DNA from: a virus
Length of the DNA stretch: 28,224 nucleotides
Reading direction: 5' to 3' (one strand)
Virus record (IMG/VR): IMGVR_UViG_3300046167_000679
Location: 1 to 28,224 of that record
How positions within the stretch are numbered: position 1 is the stretch's first letter; every line of letters starts with the position of its first letter. The position numbers and the translations under genes were made by a program. A model generated the notes under the pieces. It saw nothing but the letters and a program-made list of their open reading frames with translations. It was not told the origin of the DNA and did not search any database. This document shows, in pieces, positions 17,226 to 24,446 of the stretch.

Positions 17226-17596
17226 GCCGCTCTCCTTTCCGCTGTAGCTTTAAGCGACAATTGCTGACGCTGACCTTTAGCCAGAACGTATTCACCAATC
17301 ATCGTGCAGTAGACTTCTGTTGGGATCTCGAAGCCCATCTCCATCAACCACATCACATCGAACTTAGCGTTGTGTGCAACAATCACATCAGCCTGCTTTA
17401 GAGCCTCACGCAGAGGCGCTGGGCTGTCAGGGTTGGATTTATCGTTGTGGTGGAACACCAGTGTTTGGACAGGCTCACCTAACCAGCAATAGTGCGCAGA
17501 TACGCATCTGTTGTCTGGGTTGAAGGGGGAGTTGTCTATTTTGCCATCAAGTCTTTGTACCGTTGTTTCTAGGTCTAAAACCAATATCTTCTTCAT
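17222..17596 (-). CDS. N-terminal half of the 3'-5' exonuclease domain, split from the polymerase (124 aa)
   Basis: Holds Exo I (ILVLDLETTVQ, with D-x-E) and Exo II (VIVAHNAKFDVMW) of the DnaQ-like proofreading domain, but ends (ATAERRAA) before Exo III, which is at the start of the polymerase gene. Alone it lacks one catalytic Asp, so activity would need both chains to assemble, or one chain from a fused gene. It overlaps the polymerase start by ATGA and its own ATG overlaps the methyltransferase stop by ATGA. Adding one base near 17222 would join the two. Given other indels nearby, natural split and error are both open. Confidence 0.8.
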   Translation of the reverse strand: MKKILVLDLETTVQRLDGKIDNSPFNPDNRCVSAHYCWLGEPVQTLVFHHNDKSNPDSPAPLREALKQADVIVAHNAKFDVMWLMEMGFEIPTEVYCTMIGEYVLAKGQRQQLSLKATAERRAA

Positions 17597-18122
17597 TTCA
17601 TCCGCCCGTAGAATTTTGTTGTTATTGTTGGGTCGTGCCGGTCAAACAGATGCCAGCTACAGTTGTCTTTGCCTGTGGTATTGTCGAACCACTTGACCCG
17701 TCCCTACGCTTACAATCCTGCGAAGCCGGGGTAGGAACTGCATTGCCTGTTTTGTGTGGACCCAATCGCTATCAAACAGGAGCCATGTAGGCCGCAGGTT
17801 TGAGAATGTTTCGATCATCGGATGCAGGATCTTTCGATCCCAAGGTGGGTTCGTAATTATAACATCCGTGCGCCCCAGATGCGGCTCACTTAGATCCAGA
17901 GCATCAAGACATTCTATCTCAATGCTCATCGGATATATGTCGTATGCCGCAGAGCATGTTAGGCCTGCATCGATCAGCGTTTTGATTAAAGCACCATCGC
18001 CTGCACAAGGCTCACAGAAAGACTGAACGTCTTGCAGGTGTGGTACTAGCGGTTTTACTGCCTGCCGCCGGGGTCTTGTAAAAGTCCCGTGGCAGTCTCT
18101 CAAAATCAGATCTCTTCCCCAT
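17593..18122 (-). CDS. DNA N6-adenine methyltransferase-like protein (two frameshifts)
   Basis: The start MGKRSDFERLPRDFYKTP at 18122 is on a TAATG overlap. Extra bases at about 18064-18071 and 17702-17704 break it; restored length is 175 aa with the end GRVKWFDNTTGKDNCSWHLF. Seen: the SAM-binding FCEPCAGDGALI and the catalytic TNPPWD, in the order of beta/gamma-type adenine methyltransferases; the small size is typical of phage members (Dam-like, DUF-type). It could protect phage DNA from host restriction. The uninterrupted middle part is 17657-18103. Confidence 0.78.
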
Positions 18123-18283
18123 TACAGCTTCCAGAGCTTGTTCTGGTTGAGGATCATTTCCTGCAGGAGATCTATCTGACGATTGATAAGCTTCTGCTTG
18201 GTTTCGTTATTAGCATCCCTGCGCTTTTGGCTGTCTTTGAGAAGCTCTTCGTAAAATTCTCTCAGGTCATCTTCACTCAGCAT
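18122..18283 (-). CDS. Small coiled-coil protein (53 aa)
   Basis: Reads MLSEDDLREFYEELLKDSQK at the start and QIDLLQEMILNQNKLWKL at the end. It is almost wholly helical with heptad-like leucines and is highly charged. It overlaps the gene before by 11 bp and the methyltransferase start by TAATG. No family recognised; a small adaptor or DNA-mimic is possible but there is no direct evidence. Confidence 0.7.
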   Translation of the reverse strand: MLSEDDLREFYEELLKDSQKRRDANNETKQKLINRQIDLLQEMILNQNKLWKL

Positions 18284-18575
18284 CAGAAGACCCCCGCAGT
18301 TTATGCAGAAGGGTCTGCGGATCTCCGTAGTGATACCATTTGTTTTTACCGAAAACCCGCCATTTCTTACCGGACAGTGTAACGTGGTACTTCTGGTCTA
18401 TTGTTAGGTGGTCATGGTACACTCTGATACCGTCACCCCCCAAACGCAGAAACTCCAGAGCAAGCTCTAGCTTCGCTAGGTTTTTACTTGCGGTGTTATT
18501 GTAGCTAGTATCTGTCGCAGCCTTTTGCCGTGCGTTTGCTATTTCGGCCAGCAATGTTTCTTCATTATTCAGCAT
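18273..18575 (-). CDS. Hypothetical phage protein (100 aa)
   Basis: The ATG at 18575 overlaps the helicase end by 11 bp: MLNNEETLLAEIANARQKA. The N-terminal half is helical; the C-terminal half looks like a beta structure, with HVTLSGKKWRVFGKNKWYHY then GDPQTLLHKL. The basic, aromatic middle could bind nucleic acid. I do not recognise a family. Position after helicase suggests a replication accessory protein. Confidence 0.68.
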   Translation of the reverse strand: MLNNEETLLAEIANARQKAATDTSYNNTASKNLAKLELALEFLRLGGDGIRVYHDHLTIDQKYHVTLSGKKWRVFGKNKWYHYGDPQTLLHKLRGSSDAE

Positions 18576-19784
18576 AGCGTGATACCTCTGGTTCGATTTT
18601 GCAGTAAATGGCACCGTGAAAACCTGAGAGCTTGTTCTTGGATATGTACAAACAACGCTCAGTGTTCTGTTCATCGTCGCCGCCGCCAGCGGCTTTACCG
18701 ATACCGATGATTACGTCTGCTTCCGCAGCCTTGCCCGTCTTGGAGCCTTCAAGCATTGAGAAGTCGATGCGGGTCTTGCCCTCTGCATCAGCGGATGCCT
18801 GTGACACTGCAATCACTGCACAGTTGTGTCGTTTGGCTACCTCACGCAAGCTTCGGTACAACTCACGGATACGCTCATGCGAAGAGTTATAATTACCAGC
18901 AATGTGAACCTTATCCGCTTGGTCTATGATTAGGATGTCAGGCTTAATACGCTCACAGTAGGCGTTGATCTTATCAAGATCCCAATCTTGCGTGTCTTTA
19001 AAGATCAGCTTGTCCCTAATGCTCATGTAAACAGAATTTGCTAGGTCTGGCTTCTCTGCGATTTGCTCACGGGTCATGTTAGAACAAGCCTGCACAGCAC
19101 GAAGCTTGGTACGCATGCTCTTTTCTTCATTGCCCAGATACAGAACCTTGGCCCCTTGGCTACAGAACCCGCCGGGTGCAGCGCAGATGCTCACCATGAA
19201 CGCTGACTTACCAGTTTCGGGTCGAGCTGCTACAATAGCAAAGTCGCCGCCGCCGAGGCCGTACAGATGACGGGACAGGGTAGAGATATTGAATGCGAAC
19301 TTATTATCATCAGAAACTTCTGCCAGAAGCTCGTAAATATCATCAGTGATGTCTTCACCGAAATCATCTGGCATGTAGCTGTCTGAGATGCGCTCTAGGA
19401 GCGTCTGTAAGCGGCGTAGGGCGCTGGGATCACCCTCAGACATGTTGATGCCTAAGTTGGCTACCTCACGCCCTATGTCCTTTGCGCCAAAGGTTGTTGA
19501 TTACATCAGATGCAATGTCAGAGCTTATAGCTTCTGCATGCTTGATCTGGTCTACAACATCACGGACTTCGTGGATCTCAGCGGATGTAGCCACAGGGTT
19601 TTGTGACAGCCATAAGCTGTACACTTCATCCGGGCTAATATCATGTTCGTATTTGCCATGTGCTTCTTTGACCAAATCATAGATCGCTGCGAAATCGTCA
19701 CTGAATAAACTACGCCGCAAGTTAGCCTGATTCTCTAAGGTAAGTGGCGTTGTTCAGTATTGTTTTTATTAGTTGTTGCTCCAT
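18565..19784 (-). CDS. dnaB: DnaB-type replicative helicase (two frameshifts)
   Basis: Starts MEQQLIKTILNNATY at 19784. Extra bases at 19739-19740 and 19479-19480 split it; restored length is 405 aa. The N-terminal domain is short. The RecA-like motor has Walker A ARPETGKSAFM, the H1a-like LYLGNEEKSMRTK, and Walker B PDILIIDQADKV, then a conserved AVIAVSQASAD (H3). It unwinds DNA at the fork together with the separate primase, instead of the fused T7 gp4. Shorter than bacterial DnaB (about 470 aa). The uninterrupted main part is 18565-19443 and lacks the N-terminal domain. Confidence 0.87.
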
Positions 19785-19842
19785 AGGTCTGCCGTCCTCA
19801 GTGGTTTTAATTGTGCCACCTAGAATAACACCTAGCAGAAAT

Positions 19843-19879
19843 AAAAAAACCCCCAATCTTTCGACTGAGGGCTTTTTCT
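19843..19879. terminator. Bidirectional rho-independent terminator
   Basis: CCCCCAATC and GACTGAGGG pair perfectly allowing two G-U pairs around a TTTC loop. On the minus strand seven T's follow, and on the plus strand TTTTTCTT. On the minus strand it separates the primase-end genes from the helicase operon, so the helicase needs read-through or its own promoter. Confidence 0.85.
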
Positions 19880-19900
19880 TAATTTGTTATGTGTTGTCAG

Positions 19901-20131
19901 TTAGTTCTGACGGAACTTCATCTTGCTGATGTCAGGGCTTTGGTCGCCCCGGCGTTCCTTCATATCTACCTGATGGAAGACTACACGCTTGTTGCCTTTA
20001 ACAATCGCAGCGACTGCTTCTTCCAAACGTGCTTGTTCCTCTGCGGCTTCTCTAAAACCGCCGTCGATGTCATAATCGATGACTACGATTCCTCGTGCTT
20101 TTATGGTCCCATTCCTTCTTTTGAGGACGAT
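19901..20131 (-). CDS. Hypothetical phage protein with uncertain 5' end
   Basis: The clear part reads NGTIKARGIVVIDYDIDGG and ends DISKMKFRQN. It looks like one strand-rich segment then a helix (FREAAEEQARLEEAVAA) and a basic tail. No standard start codon occurs after the upstream stop at 20132; one missing A in an A-run near 20115-20120 would extend it upstream (TDVKQTGDKSSSK). It lies just before a strong terminator. Family unknown. Confidence 0.55.
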   Translation of the reverse strand: MVLKRRNGTIKARGIVVIDYDIDGGFREAAEEQARLEEAVAAIVKGNKRVVFHQVDMKERRGDQSPDISKMKFRQN

Positions 20132-20209
20132 TTATCGCCCGTTTGTTTAACGTCGGTATCTCGACGGATATATAATGTTACGCAGCAATGTGGTCGCCGC
20201 AGATATATT

Positions 20210-20416
20210 TTATATATCGTAAGACGGGGGAGCAGAAGGGGGGTTTGTAGTTTTTGCTGATAAAGCTTCGCCGTTAGGCACACCAAATCTATCACACAGC
20301 GCATTGCTAGAGACCAAGTATCTAGCGGCACGGGATCTAACAGACGCAATCAAGTATGACCAAGTGTATTGGCCCCTTAGTGTATCACATCTTGTATCTG
20401 TCCAGCCGAAAGACAT
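20210..20416 (-). CDS. Small hypothetical phage protein (68 aa)
   Basis: Starts at ATG 20416 with GAGGATCTAAA upstream, overlapping the primase end by 40 bp: MSFGWTDTRCDTLRGQYTW, then a helix SYLIASVRSRAARYLVSSN and a Pro-rich tail. The good ribosome site and position support it. No known family. It may act with primase, given coupled expression. Confidence 0.6.
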   Translation of the reverse strand: MSFGWTDTRCDTLRGQYTWSYLIASVRSRAARYLVSSNALCDRFGVPNGEALSAKTTNPPSAPPSYDI

Positions 20417-21148
20417 TTTAGATCCTCTGTTGTTAGGCGTAAGTTTGTAATCTCGCCGTGCTTCTTAGATAAGTACACTGCTTTACTACTCGCATCATTG
20501 TCAAGTACTAATGTTACTTTTATGTACTTAACTAATTGCTGTTTTATTTCGGTAGTTAAGTTCGTACCTAGCAGGGCGAAGCCTACAACACCCTCAAGCC
20601 TACTAACAGCGCATGCAGAAGCAATATCTTCAACTAAAACAGCGTGTTGTCCTGAACCTACAGTTATGCCTTGTGTGGTATCACCATACTTCCACCACTT
20701 GGGTAGACGCCCGTCTAAGGCTCTCCCAACAGCACCTGTGCCATCATTTGTATAAAACAGAACCCGGTTTTCTGTTGGTAGGTATCTAATCTTTATACTA
20801 CCTGATTCGTATGCTTCCATAGAATTTACATCTTCTAAGTATTTAACAGCGGGTGCATGCTTGCGCACAGATACGGTCATAGTGGGTAACTGGTTAAGCT
20901 TCTTAACTGACCGCCGGGTAGGTGTGCCGCCGACATAGTTCTTGAGTGCGGTTATATCACGCTTACCTCTGCAGACTACCTTTGGCATTGCAAGAGGCTC
21001 TAAAACAGTTCCACACCAGAACACCATCGAACCTGTCTAAGGTGAACTTGTTCCTGCCCCCACAAAAGGGACAGGTAAGTGTTTTATGTTCACCATCGGC
21101 CAGCTTGATCTTCTGCACCACGCTGACCTGTTCTTTGTAACTAAACAT
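20377..21148 (-). CDS. DnaG/TOPRIM-type primase (frameshifted)
   Basis: The N-terminus (MFSYKEQVSVVQKIKL) leads to a zinc ribbon, CPFCGG ... CFRASC. One extra base in 20967-20985 breaks the frame after NAKG; removing it gives 256 aa, continuing RGKRDITALKN. The TOPRIM part has AVLVEDIASACA (catalytic Glu) and TLVLDNDASSKA (D-x-D). It makes RNA primers for replication and is separate from the helicase. Short compared with bacterial DnaG, as in HMO-2011-like phages. Starts inside the zinc-ribbon gene end. Confidence 0.83.
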
Positions 21149-21395
21149 TGTGCTTGATCCTGAAGATCTCTCCGCAGTCTTCGCAGTGATGATGAAACAG
21201 GTAGGAACCCATCTCTTCGCTTTCATCATCTAATTCTTTTAGACCTGTCAGGAACTGGTGGGTCTGTCAGGTACACTACCAGAAGTGTTGGGTCTCCAAC
21301 CTGTATTAAACTGACAGCATGTCTCACAGGCATACGGCCTAGTTGATGCGTACTCTTCTACGCCTTCTAGTGATCTTACTCTTTACTTTGCTCAT
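21141..21395 (-). CDS. Small zinc-ribbon protein (two frameshifts)
   Basis: The first gene of the long minus operon starts MSKVKSKITRR at 21395 after a site with GAGGATAACCC. One extra base near 21358-21365 and one missing base near 21251-21260 break it. The restored frame reads EEYASTRPYACETCCQFNTG, then ends LFHHHCEDCGEIFRIKHNV, so two CxxC-like pairs can hold zinc. Total 84 aa. Such proteins often act as phage transcription factors or DNA-binding adaptors; being first in the operon fits a regulator. Overlaps the primase start by 8 bases. Confidence 0.55.
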
Positions 21396-21403
21396 AGGGT
21401 TAT

Positions 21404-21556
21404 CCTCATTAACCTATAGGTTGGACTAACCCTTGGGCGGGTTAGCCGCAGGCTACACCTAATTGTGAACAAGTCAACCACTTTGTTATGCCAGTTAGTT
21501 ATGGGGTTAGTAACTTACCACCCCACACAACCTATTGTTTTACATAGGTTCTAGCT
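21404..21556. promoter_or_regulatory. Integrase-arm-like control region beside the attachment site
   Basis: No gene is seen. It holds inverted TAGGTT/AACCTA half-sites: a perfect palindrome at 21411-21422, a pair at 21529-21534 and 21545-21550 with a 10-base gap, and a CTAACCC/GGGTTAG hairpin near 21425-21445. This is the kind of sequence where integrase and accessory factors bind. Confidence 0.55.
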
Positions 21557-21598
21557 ATAACCTGAAGGTCGTAGGTTCAAATCCTACTCCCGCAACCA
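21557..21598 (+). other. Attachment site: 3' half of a tRNA (initiator tRNA-Met-like)
   Basis: From ATAACCTGAAGG to CCCGCAACCA the sequence reads as anticodon loop, anticodon-stem 3' side, variable loop, T-arm (GTAGG-TTCAAAT-CCTAC) and acceptor end with CCA. No matching 5' half lies upstream. From memory it fits alphaproteobacterial initiator tRNA-Met, including A at position 72. Phages that insert in tRNA genes carry just this 3' part so that the host tRNA is rebuilt. The integrase lies 1 kb away. The core also has AACCT and AGGTT 9 bases apart. Confidence 0.75.
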
Positions 21599-21646
21599 AA
21601 GTACTGAACTCATTAGGCGAATCCTGATGATTCTATTCTATTCCAC

Positions 21647-21681
21647 ATCATTCTATTTATTTCAATGTAGAATGATCTTTT
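21647..21681 (+). terminator. Perfect hairpin next to the thyX end
   Basis: ATCATTCTA and TAGAATGAT form a 9-bp perfect stem with a 12-base loop, followed on the plus strand by CTTTTATG. It lies right after the thyX stop on the other strand, so could end either strand's transcripts. Confidence 0.5.
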
Positions 21682-22333
21682 ATGCGGAATCATCTTCCGT
21701 CAGTGCATCCCAACTAACAGGAAATAGCTCAATCATCTTACGATCAATCTGGTTGGCTACCTGCCGTGTCTCTTCTTGCGTATCAGGCTTGCAACGTAGG
21801 TTGCACATGGCGGAGAAGGCATCCAAGCTACCCGACCAGTACCATTCGGTCATTGTGTTTTGCGGTAGCACCATCCGGGCTTGCTCTTCGCACACTCCTT
21901 TGTCCAAGCAGACCCTCATACAACGTCAGAGGAATCTGCTGCGATGTTTGGATATGAATGTGCTGTATCTCACCCGTCAGAGCCTTGCTTCTTATCCTGC
22001 GACTGACCACGCCATATATCAGGGCACATAAAACTCGATATTTTCGGTTGTATATCGCCTAGATATTTCGTTCCAACGTAAGAATTTATGCTTCACTAAC
22101 TGCCGTGCCACAAAGATGGGAGCCTTGATATGGAAACTGGCGAAGCAATGTCCGAATGGGCTGATGTGTTTATGGGCTGCAAGGTAACGGATCAGCTTAT
22201 CATCCTTTGCTTTAAGTTTAGGTGGACCCCACGGATTGTCTTCCATGACACTTGTCTTACCAAACGATACCCGTGCTGCGTTAGCCACTGTTAGGTCTGT
22301 ACCCATATGATCAATGTATGTTGCTTTAATCAT
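21680..22333 (-). CDS. thyX: Flavin-dependent thymidylate synthase ThyX (three frameshifts)
   Basis: Makes dTMP from dUMP using FAD and methylene-tetrahydrofolate. The N-terminus MIKATYIDHMG starts at 22333. Extra bases in short runs at 22022-22024, 21973-21975 and 21899-21901 break it; the restored frame is 216 aa. The ThyX signature region reads ARQLVKHKFLRWNEISRRYT, with Lys-His-Lys for the usual Arg-His-Arg, then the phage-type C-terminal part (TMTEWYWSGSLDAFSAMCN). Uninterrupted parts are 22019-22333 and 21680-21919; neither would be active alone. Fits the RNR and MazG functions. Confidence 0.85.
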
Positions 22334-22369
22334 TCTTAATCCTTAGTAATTTTGCACTGATGGCAGGTA

Positions 22370-22528
22370 TCAGAAGGGTGGTTCACCGGAGTGATCCAAA
22401 TCTGGCATGTTGTATTCAAATGCACGGGGTATGGTGGGTTCGTCAGGAACATCATCGGGCAAAGGGGTAGGCATCACACCTACTTGCTCCATCTCCCACA
22501 GAATGTGGCGGGGTATCTCATTTTCCAT
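22370..22528 (-). CDS. Small hypothetical protein (52 aa)
   Basis: Reads MENEIPRHILWEMEQVGVM at the start and MPDLDHSGEPPF at the end, after a TGAGGAAAACC ribosome site. It is acidic and Pro-rich (PTPLPDDVPDEPT), likely mostly disordered. It lies between integrase-linked genes and thyX and overlaps the gene before by 11 bp. No family recognised. Confidence 0.62.
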   Translation of the reverse strand: MENEIPRHILWEMEQVGVMPTPLPDDVPDEPTIPRAFEYNMPDLDHSGEPPF

Positions 22529-22664
22529 TGGTTTTCCTCAATTCATCACGGACTGCTACGATAAGATCGATCAGTCTCTCAGTGGCTTGCTGCGCAGGCT
22601 TGCCTGTCAGCCGTTGCAGTTCTCTCTCAAAGGCCTTTCGGGCCTCAGATACGTCTGTGTTCAT
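22518..22664 (-). CDS. Small helical protein (48 aa)
   Basis: The ATG at 22664 follows AAAAGG: MNTDVSEARKAFERELQRL, then a second helix (QQATERLIDLIVAVRDEL). It overlaps the integrase end by 20 bp. Helical hairpin-like composition; could be a small DNA-binding or regulatory partner. Excisionase is possible by place, but it lacks clear winged-helix features. Confidence 0.62.
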   Translation of the reverse strand: MNTDVSEARKAFERELQRLTGKPAQQATERLIDLIVAVRDELRKTNGK

Positions 22665-23745
22665 GTGAAAACCTTTTATTTTGGGCAGAAGACGCCATTT
22701 TCTTCGTCTTTTTGACGTAAATATTGAGCATTTGTCGGGATTTGTGTCCTGTAACCGCCGAAATTTCATCTTCAGTTGCACCGCTTTCACCTAGTACGGT
22801 AGCGCCAGAGTGCCGAAGGAATTTAATCTTCAGTTTATCAGGCAGCATGCAGTGTTTGCGGATCTTCTGGGCAATTTCATTGTACTTCCACCTGTCATAC
22901 GGTTTGCCTGTCTTCTCGTAATTCACGATAGTTTCATTAGAACCAGCTTGGTTGTGACGGGGTACAATGCGGGAAATAATACGAGGGCTTGCATCTACAA
23001 TAATAGAAGCTTTGGTCTTTTCTTGTATGAAAGTGAAGGTCTCACCATCAAAGTTGTCCCACCGTAGCTGACGCATGTCTCCGGGGCGCTGACAGAGGTC
23101 GTAGCAGAGCAAAGCCAGTGTACCGATAGACCAGTAGCCTAGCTCGTCAGAGGCCTCTACAAAGCGTGTTACCTGCCGTTCTGTCCATACAACGTCACAG
23201 ATCGGGTCAGTGTCCAGTTGGATGATCTTAAACGGGTTGCCACGCAGCTTATCGTTAGCTTCACACACATTCCAAACACGCTTTAGGAACTTAATGGTGT
23301 GCCTCGCCCGGTGTGGCGATACTTCGTCCATCAAATAGGCGTACAGCTTCTGTACATGGTCTTTACGCACGTTTTGGGCCAACATATCGATGAATAGAGT
23401 GCTTCCAGACCCCTAATTTGATCACAGAAAGCCCTTTTATTAGCTGATTGTAGGTGCGTTTACTGTTGTCAGCTAAACGTGACCAAGCCTGCGTCTGCTT
23501 ATAGTAGCCCAGCATACCTAGTACGGTGTTGCTGTTCACATAAACAATGTCATCTTTGTCGGCTAAGTACCGCTGATGCAGAGAATCTATCTCCATGCAC
23601 CTATGAACGGCATCAATCCGGGCATCAAACTGTTCAAAGCCCTACCTGCAGGACGTTCTTTAATGTATTGCGGCGGGTTAAACGCCCACTTTTCACTGCC
23701 ATCACGCAGTTTAATCTGTTTTAGAAACTTAATCTTGTTAGCCAT
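22645..23745 (-). CDS. int: Tyrosine integrase (two frameshifts)
   Basis: Site-specific recombinase acting at the nearby tRNA-type site. The ATG at 23745 (MANKIKFLKQI) has AGGAGG 9 bases upstream. A missing base at 23641-23645 and an extra base at 23410-23413 split it; restored length is 366 aa. The core-binding domain covers residues about 75-170. The catalytic domain shows CQRPGDMRQLRW (Arg I), KFLRHSGAT (second Arg), TGHKSRQMLNIYV (His and the nucleophile Tyr). The first position of the usual HxxR is Lys here. Uninterrupted catalytic part: 22645-23385. Confidence 0.87.
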
Positions 23746-23768
23746 AGTCATGGTCCTCCTAACTCATA

Positions 23769-23797
23769 ACTTAACTAAGTGGCATAAGAGATGTCAA
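23769..23797 (-). promoter_or_regulatory. Putative integrase promoter
   Basis: TTGACA at 23797-23792 and TTAAGT 17 bases later, 24 bases before the int ATG. The -35 is perfect, the -10 weak. The spacer contains ATGCCACTTAG, nearly the same as in the SSB promoter region. Confidence 0.5.
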
Positions 23798-23829
23798 TAA
23801 TGAATATTAGCTATTGCATTCGGTAATAT

Positions 23830-23926
23830 ATAAATGATACTAATTACAGAAGCACTCCTCCCTGTGTTTCTACTACGTCCTCCCCACCTAGCCCCTCGCC
23901 CTTCTCCAGACGGCGGGGGGTTTTTT
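23830..23926 (+). ncRNA. Candidate small RNA with C-rich anti-SD segments and its own terminator
   Basis: A plus-strand stretch without a convincing gene holds CACTCCTCCCTG and CGTCCTCCCC, then a stem CCCCTCGCC/GGCGGGGGG (one wobble) with TTTTTT (23892-23926). A weak promoter (TTGCAT ... GATACT) lies upstream. CUCCUCC could pair with ribosome-binding sites such as the AGGAGG of int. The terminator is clear; the RNA is inferred. Confidence 0.4.
23892..23926 (+). terminator. Rho-independent terminator, plus strand
   Basis: A 9-bp stem of CCCCTCGCC and GGCGGGGGG with an 11-base loop, then TTTTTT. No plus-strand gene precedes it, implying a non-coding transcript or read-through from the attachment region. 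Confidence 0.8.
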
Positions 23927-23930
23927 CATT

Positions 23931-23953
23931 AAAAAAAGGCTCCCGAAGGAGCC
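23931..23953 (-). terminator. Rho-independent terminator, minus strand
   Basis: GGCTCC and GGAGCC around a TTCG tetraloop, followed on the minus strand by seven T's. It ends the small gene at 23968-24199 and isolates it from the integrase. Confidence 0.88.
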
Positions 23954-23962
23954 TCTTAGTTT

Positions 23963-23996
23963 TAAAACTACTCAGGCGTCAGATGATTATGTACCT
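23963..23996 (-). repeat. 34-bp direct repeat, copy 1 (codes for a protein end)
   Basis: TAAAACTACTCAGGCGTCAG and 14 further bases recur at 24224-24257 with three changes. On the minus strand both copies read V(H/Y)NHLTPE and a stop, with a silent Leu codon change. Confidence 0.75.
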
Positions 23997-24199
23997 GATA
24001 TATATAGTAAACTACTTCACATGTGCCACCGTAGGCCAGTCATCGATATGATCACCAGTAGGAACCGAGATAGCTTTGTCGTTCAACAGTATAACTGATT
24101 GTGTTGTATCTGTTTTAATTAAGGCGTCTGAGGCATCGAGCAAAGCTTCTCCAAGCTCTTGCGCCTCTACGGCAGGTCAGAATCATTATAGTACTCCAT
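23968..24199 (-). CDS. Small phage protein ending NHLTPE (two probable indels)
   Basis: Starts MEYYNDSDLP at 24199. A missing base at about 24170 restores VEAQELGEALLDASDALIK, and another near 24027 would carry the frame through CEVVYYIYQVHNHLTPE to the stop at 23968, a 77-aa protein. If the second indel is not real the gene stops at 24012 (VAHVK). The strong terminator follows at once. LGEALLDAS recalls the gene at 8405. No known family. Confidence 0.5.
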
Positions 24200-24223
24200 T
24201 TTAAGAATGTTTCCATTCTGTTC

Positions 24224-24294
24224 TAAAACTACTCAGGCGTCAAATGATTATACACCTCATTTACATGCACACATGTATATACGCCCATGTGCAT
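24224..24294 (-). pseudogene. Remnant of a second NHLTPE-ending gene with repeat copy 2
   Basis: A short minus-strand frame reads MHMGVYTCVHVNEVYNHLTPE and stops at 24229. It contains the second copy of the 34-bp repeat (24224-24257). Only the C-terminal part resembles the neighbour gene, so it looks like a cut-down duplicate. A short inverted repeat (ATGCACA/TGTGCAT) lies around 24264-24294. Confidence 0.4.
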
Positions 24295-24382
24295 TAGTAA
24301 ATACTTAAAATTGGGTCAGAGTTTTTTTCAAAAAATAAAATAATTAATGCTTTTAGAATCGTTTTCTTGTGGATTTAATAAA

Positions 24383-24446
24383 GGCGGGCTTCGACCAAAA
24401 ACTAAAAAAGGCCCGCCAATTAAAACCGAAAAAGGAAACCGACCAA
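24383..24446 (+). promoter_or_regulatory. Hairpin plus conserved leader before the GP88-like gene
   Basis: GGCGGGC (24383) pairs with GCCCGCC (24411), followed by AATTAAAACCGAAAAAGGAA and ACCGACCAAATG. The AAGGAA is the ribosome site. Similar leaders precede the genes at 25644, 25904, 26155 and 27162. Confidence 0.7.

Noticed and set aside
19889-20260. A 123-aa plus-strand frame
   Set aside because: It is the reverse of the minus-strand genes at 19901 and 20210, has no ribosome site and a Cys/Arg-rich composition without any domain.
21425-21598. A complete tRNA gene ending at 21598
   Set aside because: No 5' acceptor or D-arm partner for the CCCGCA acceptor end is found in the 170 bases upstream, so it is only the 3' part.
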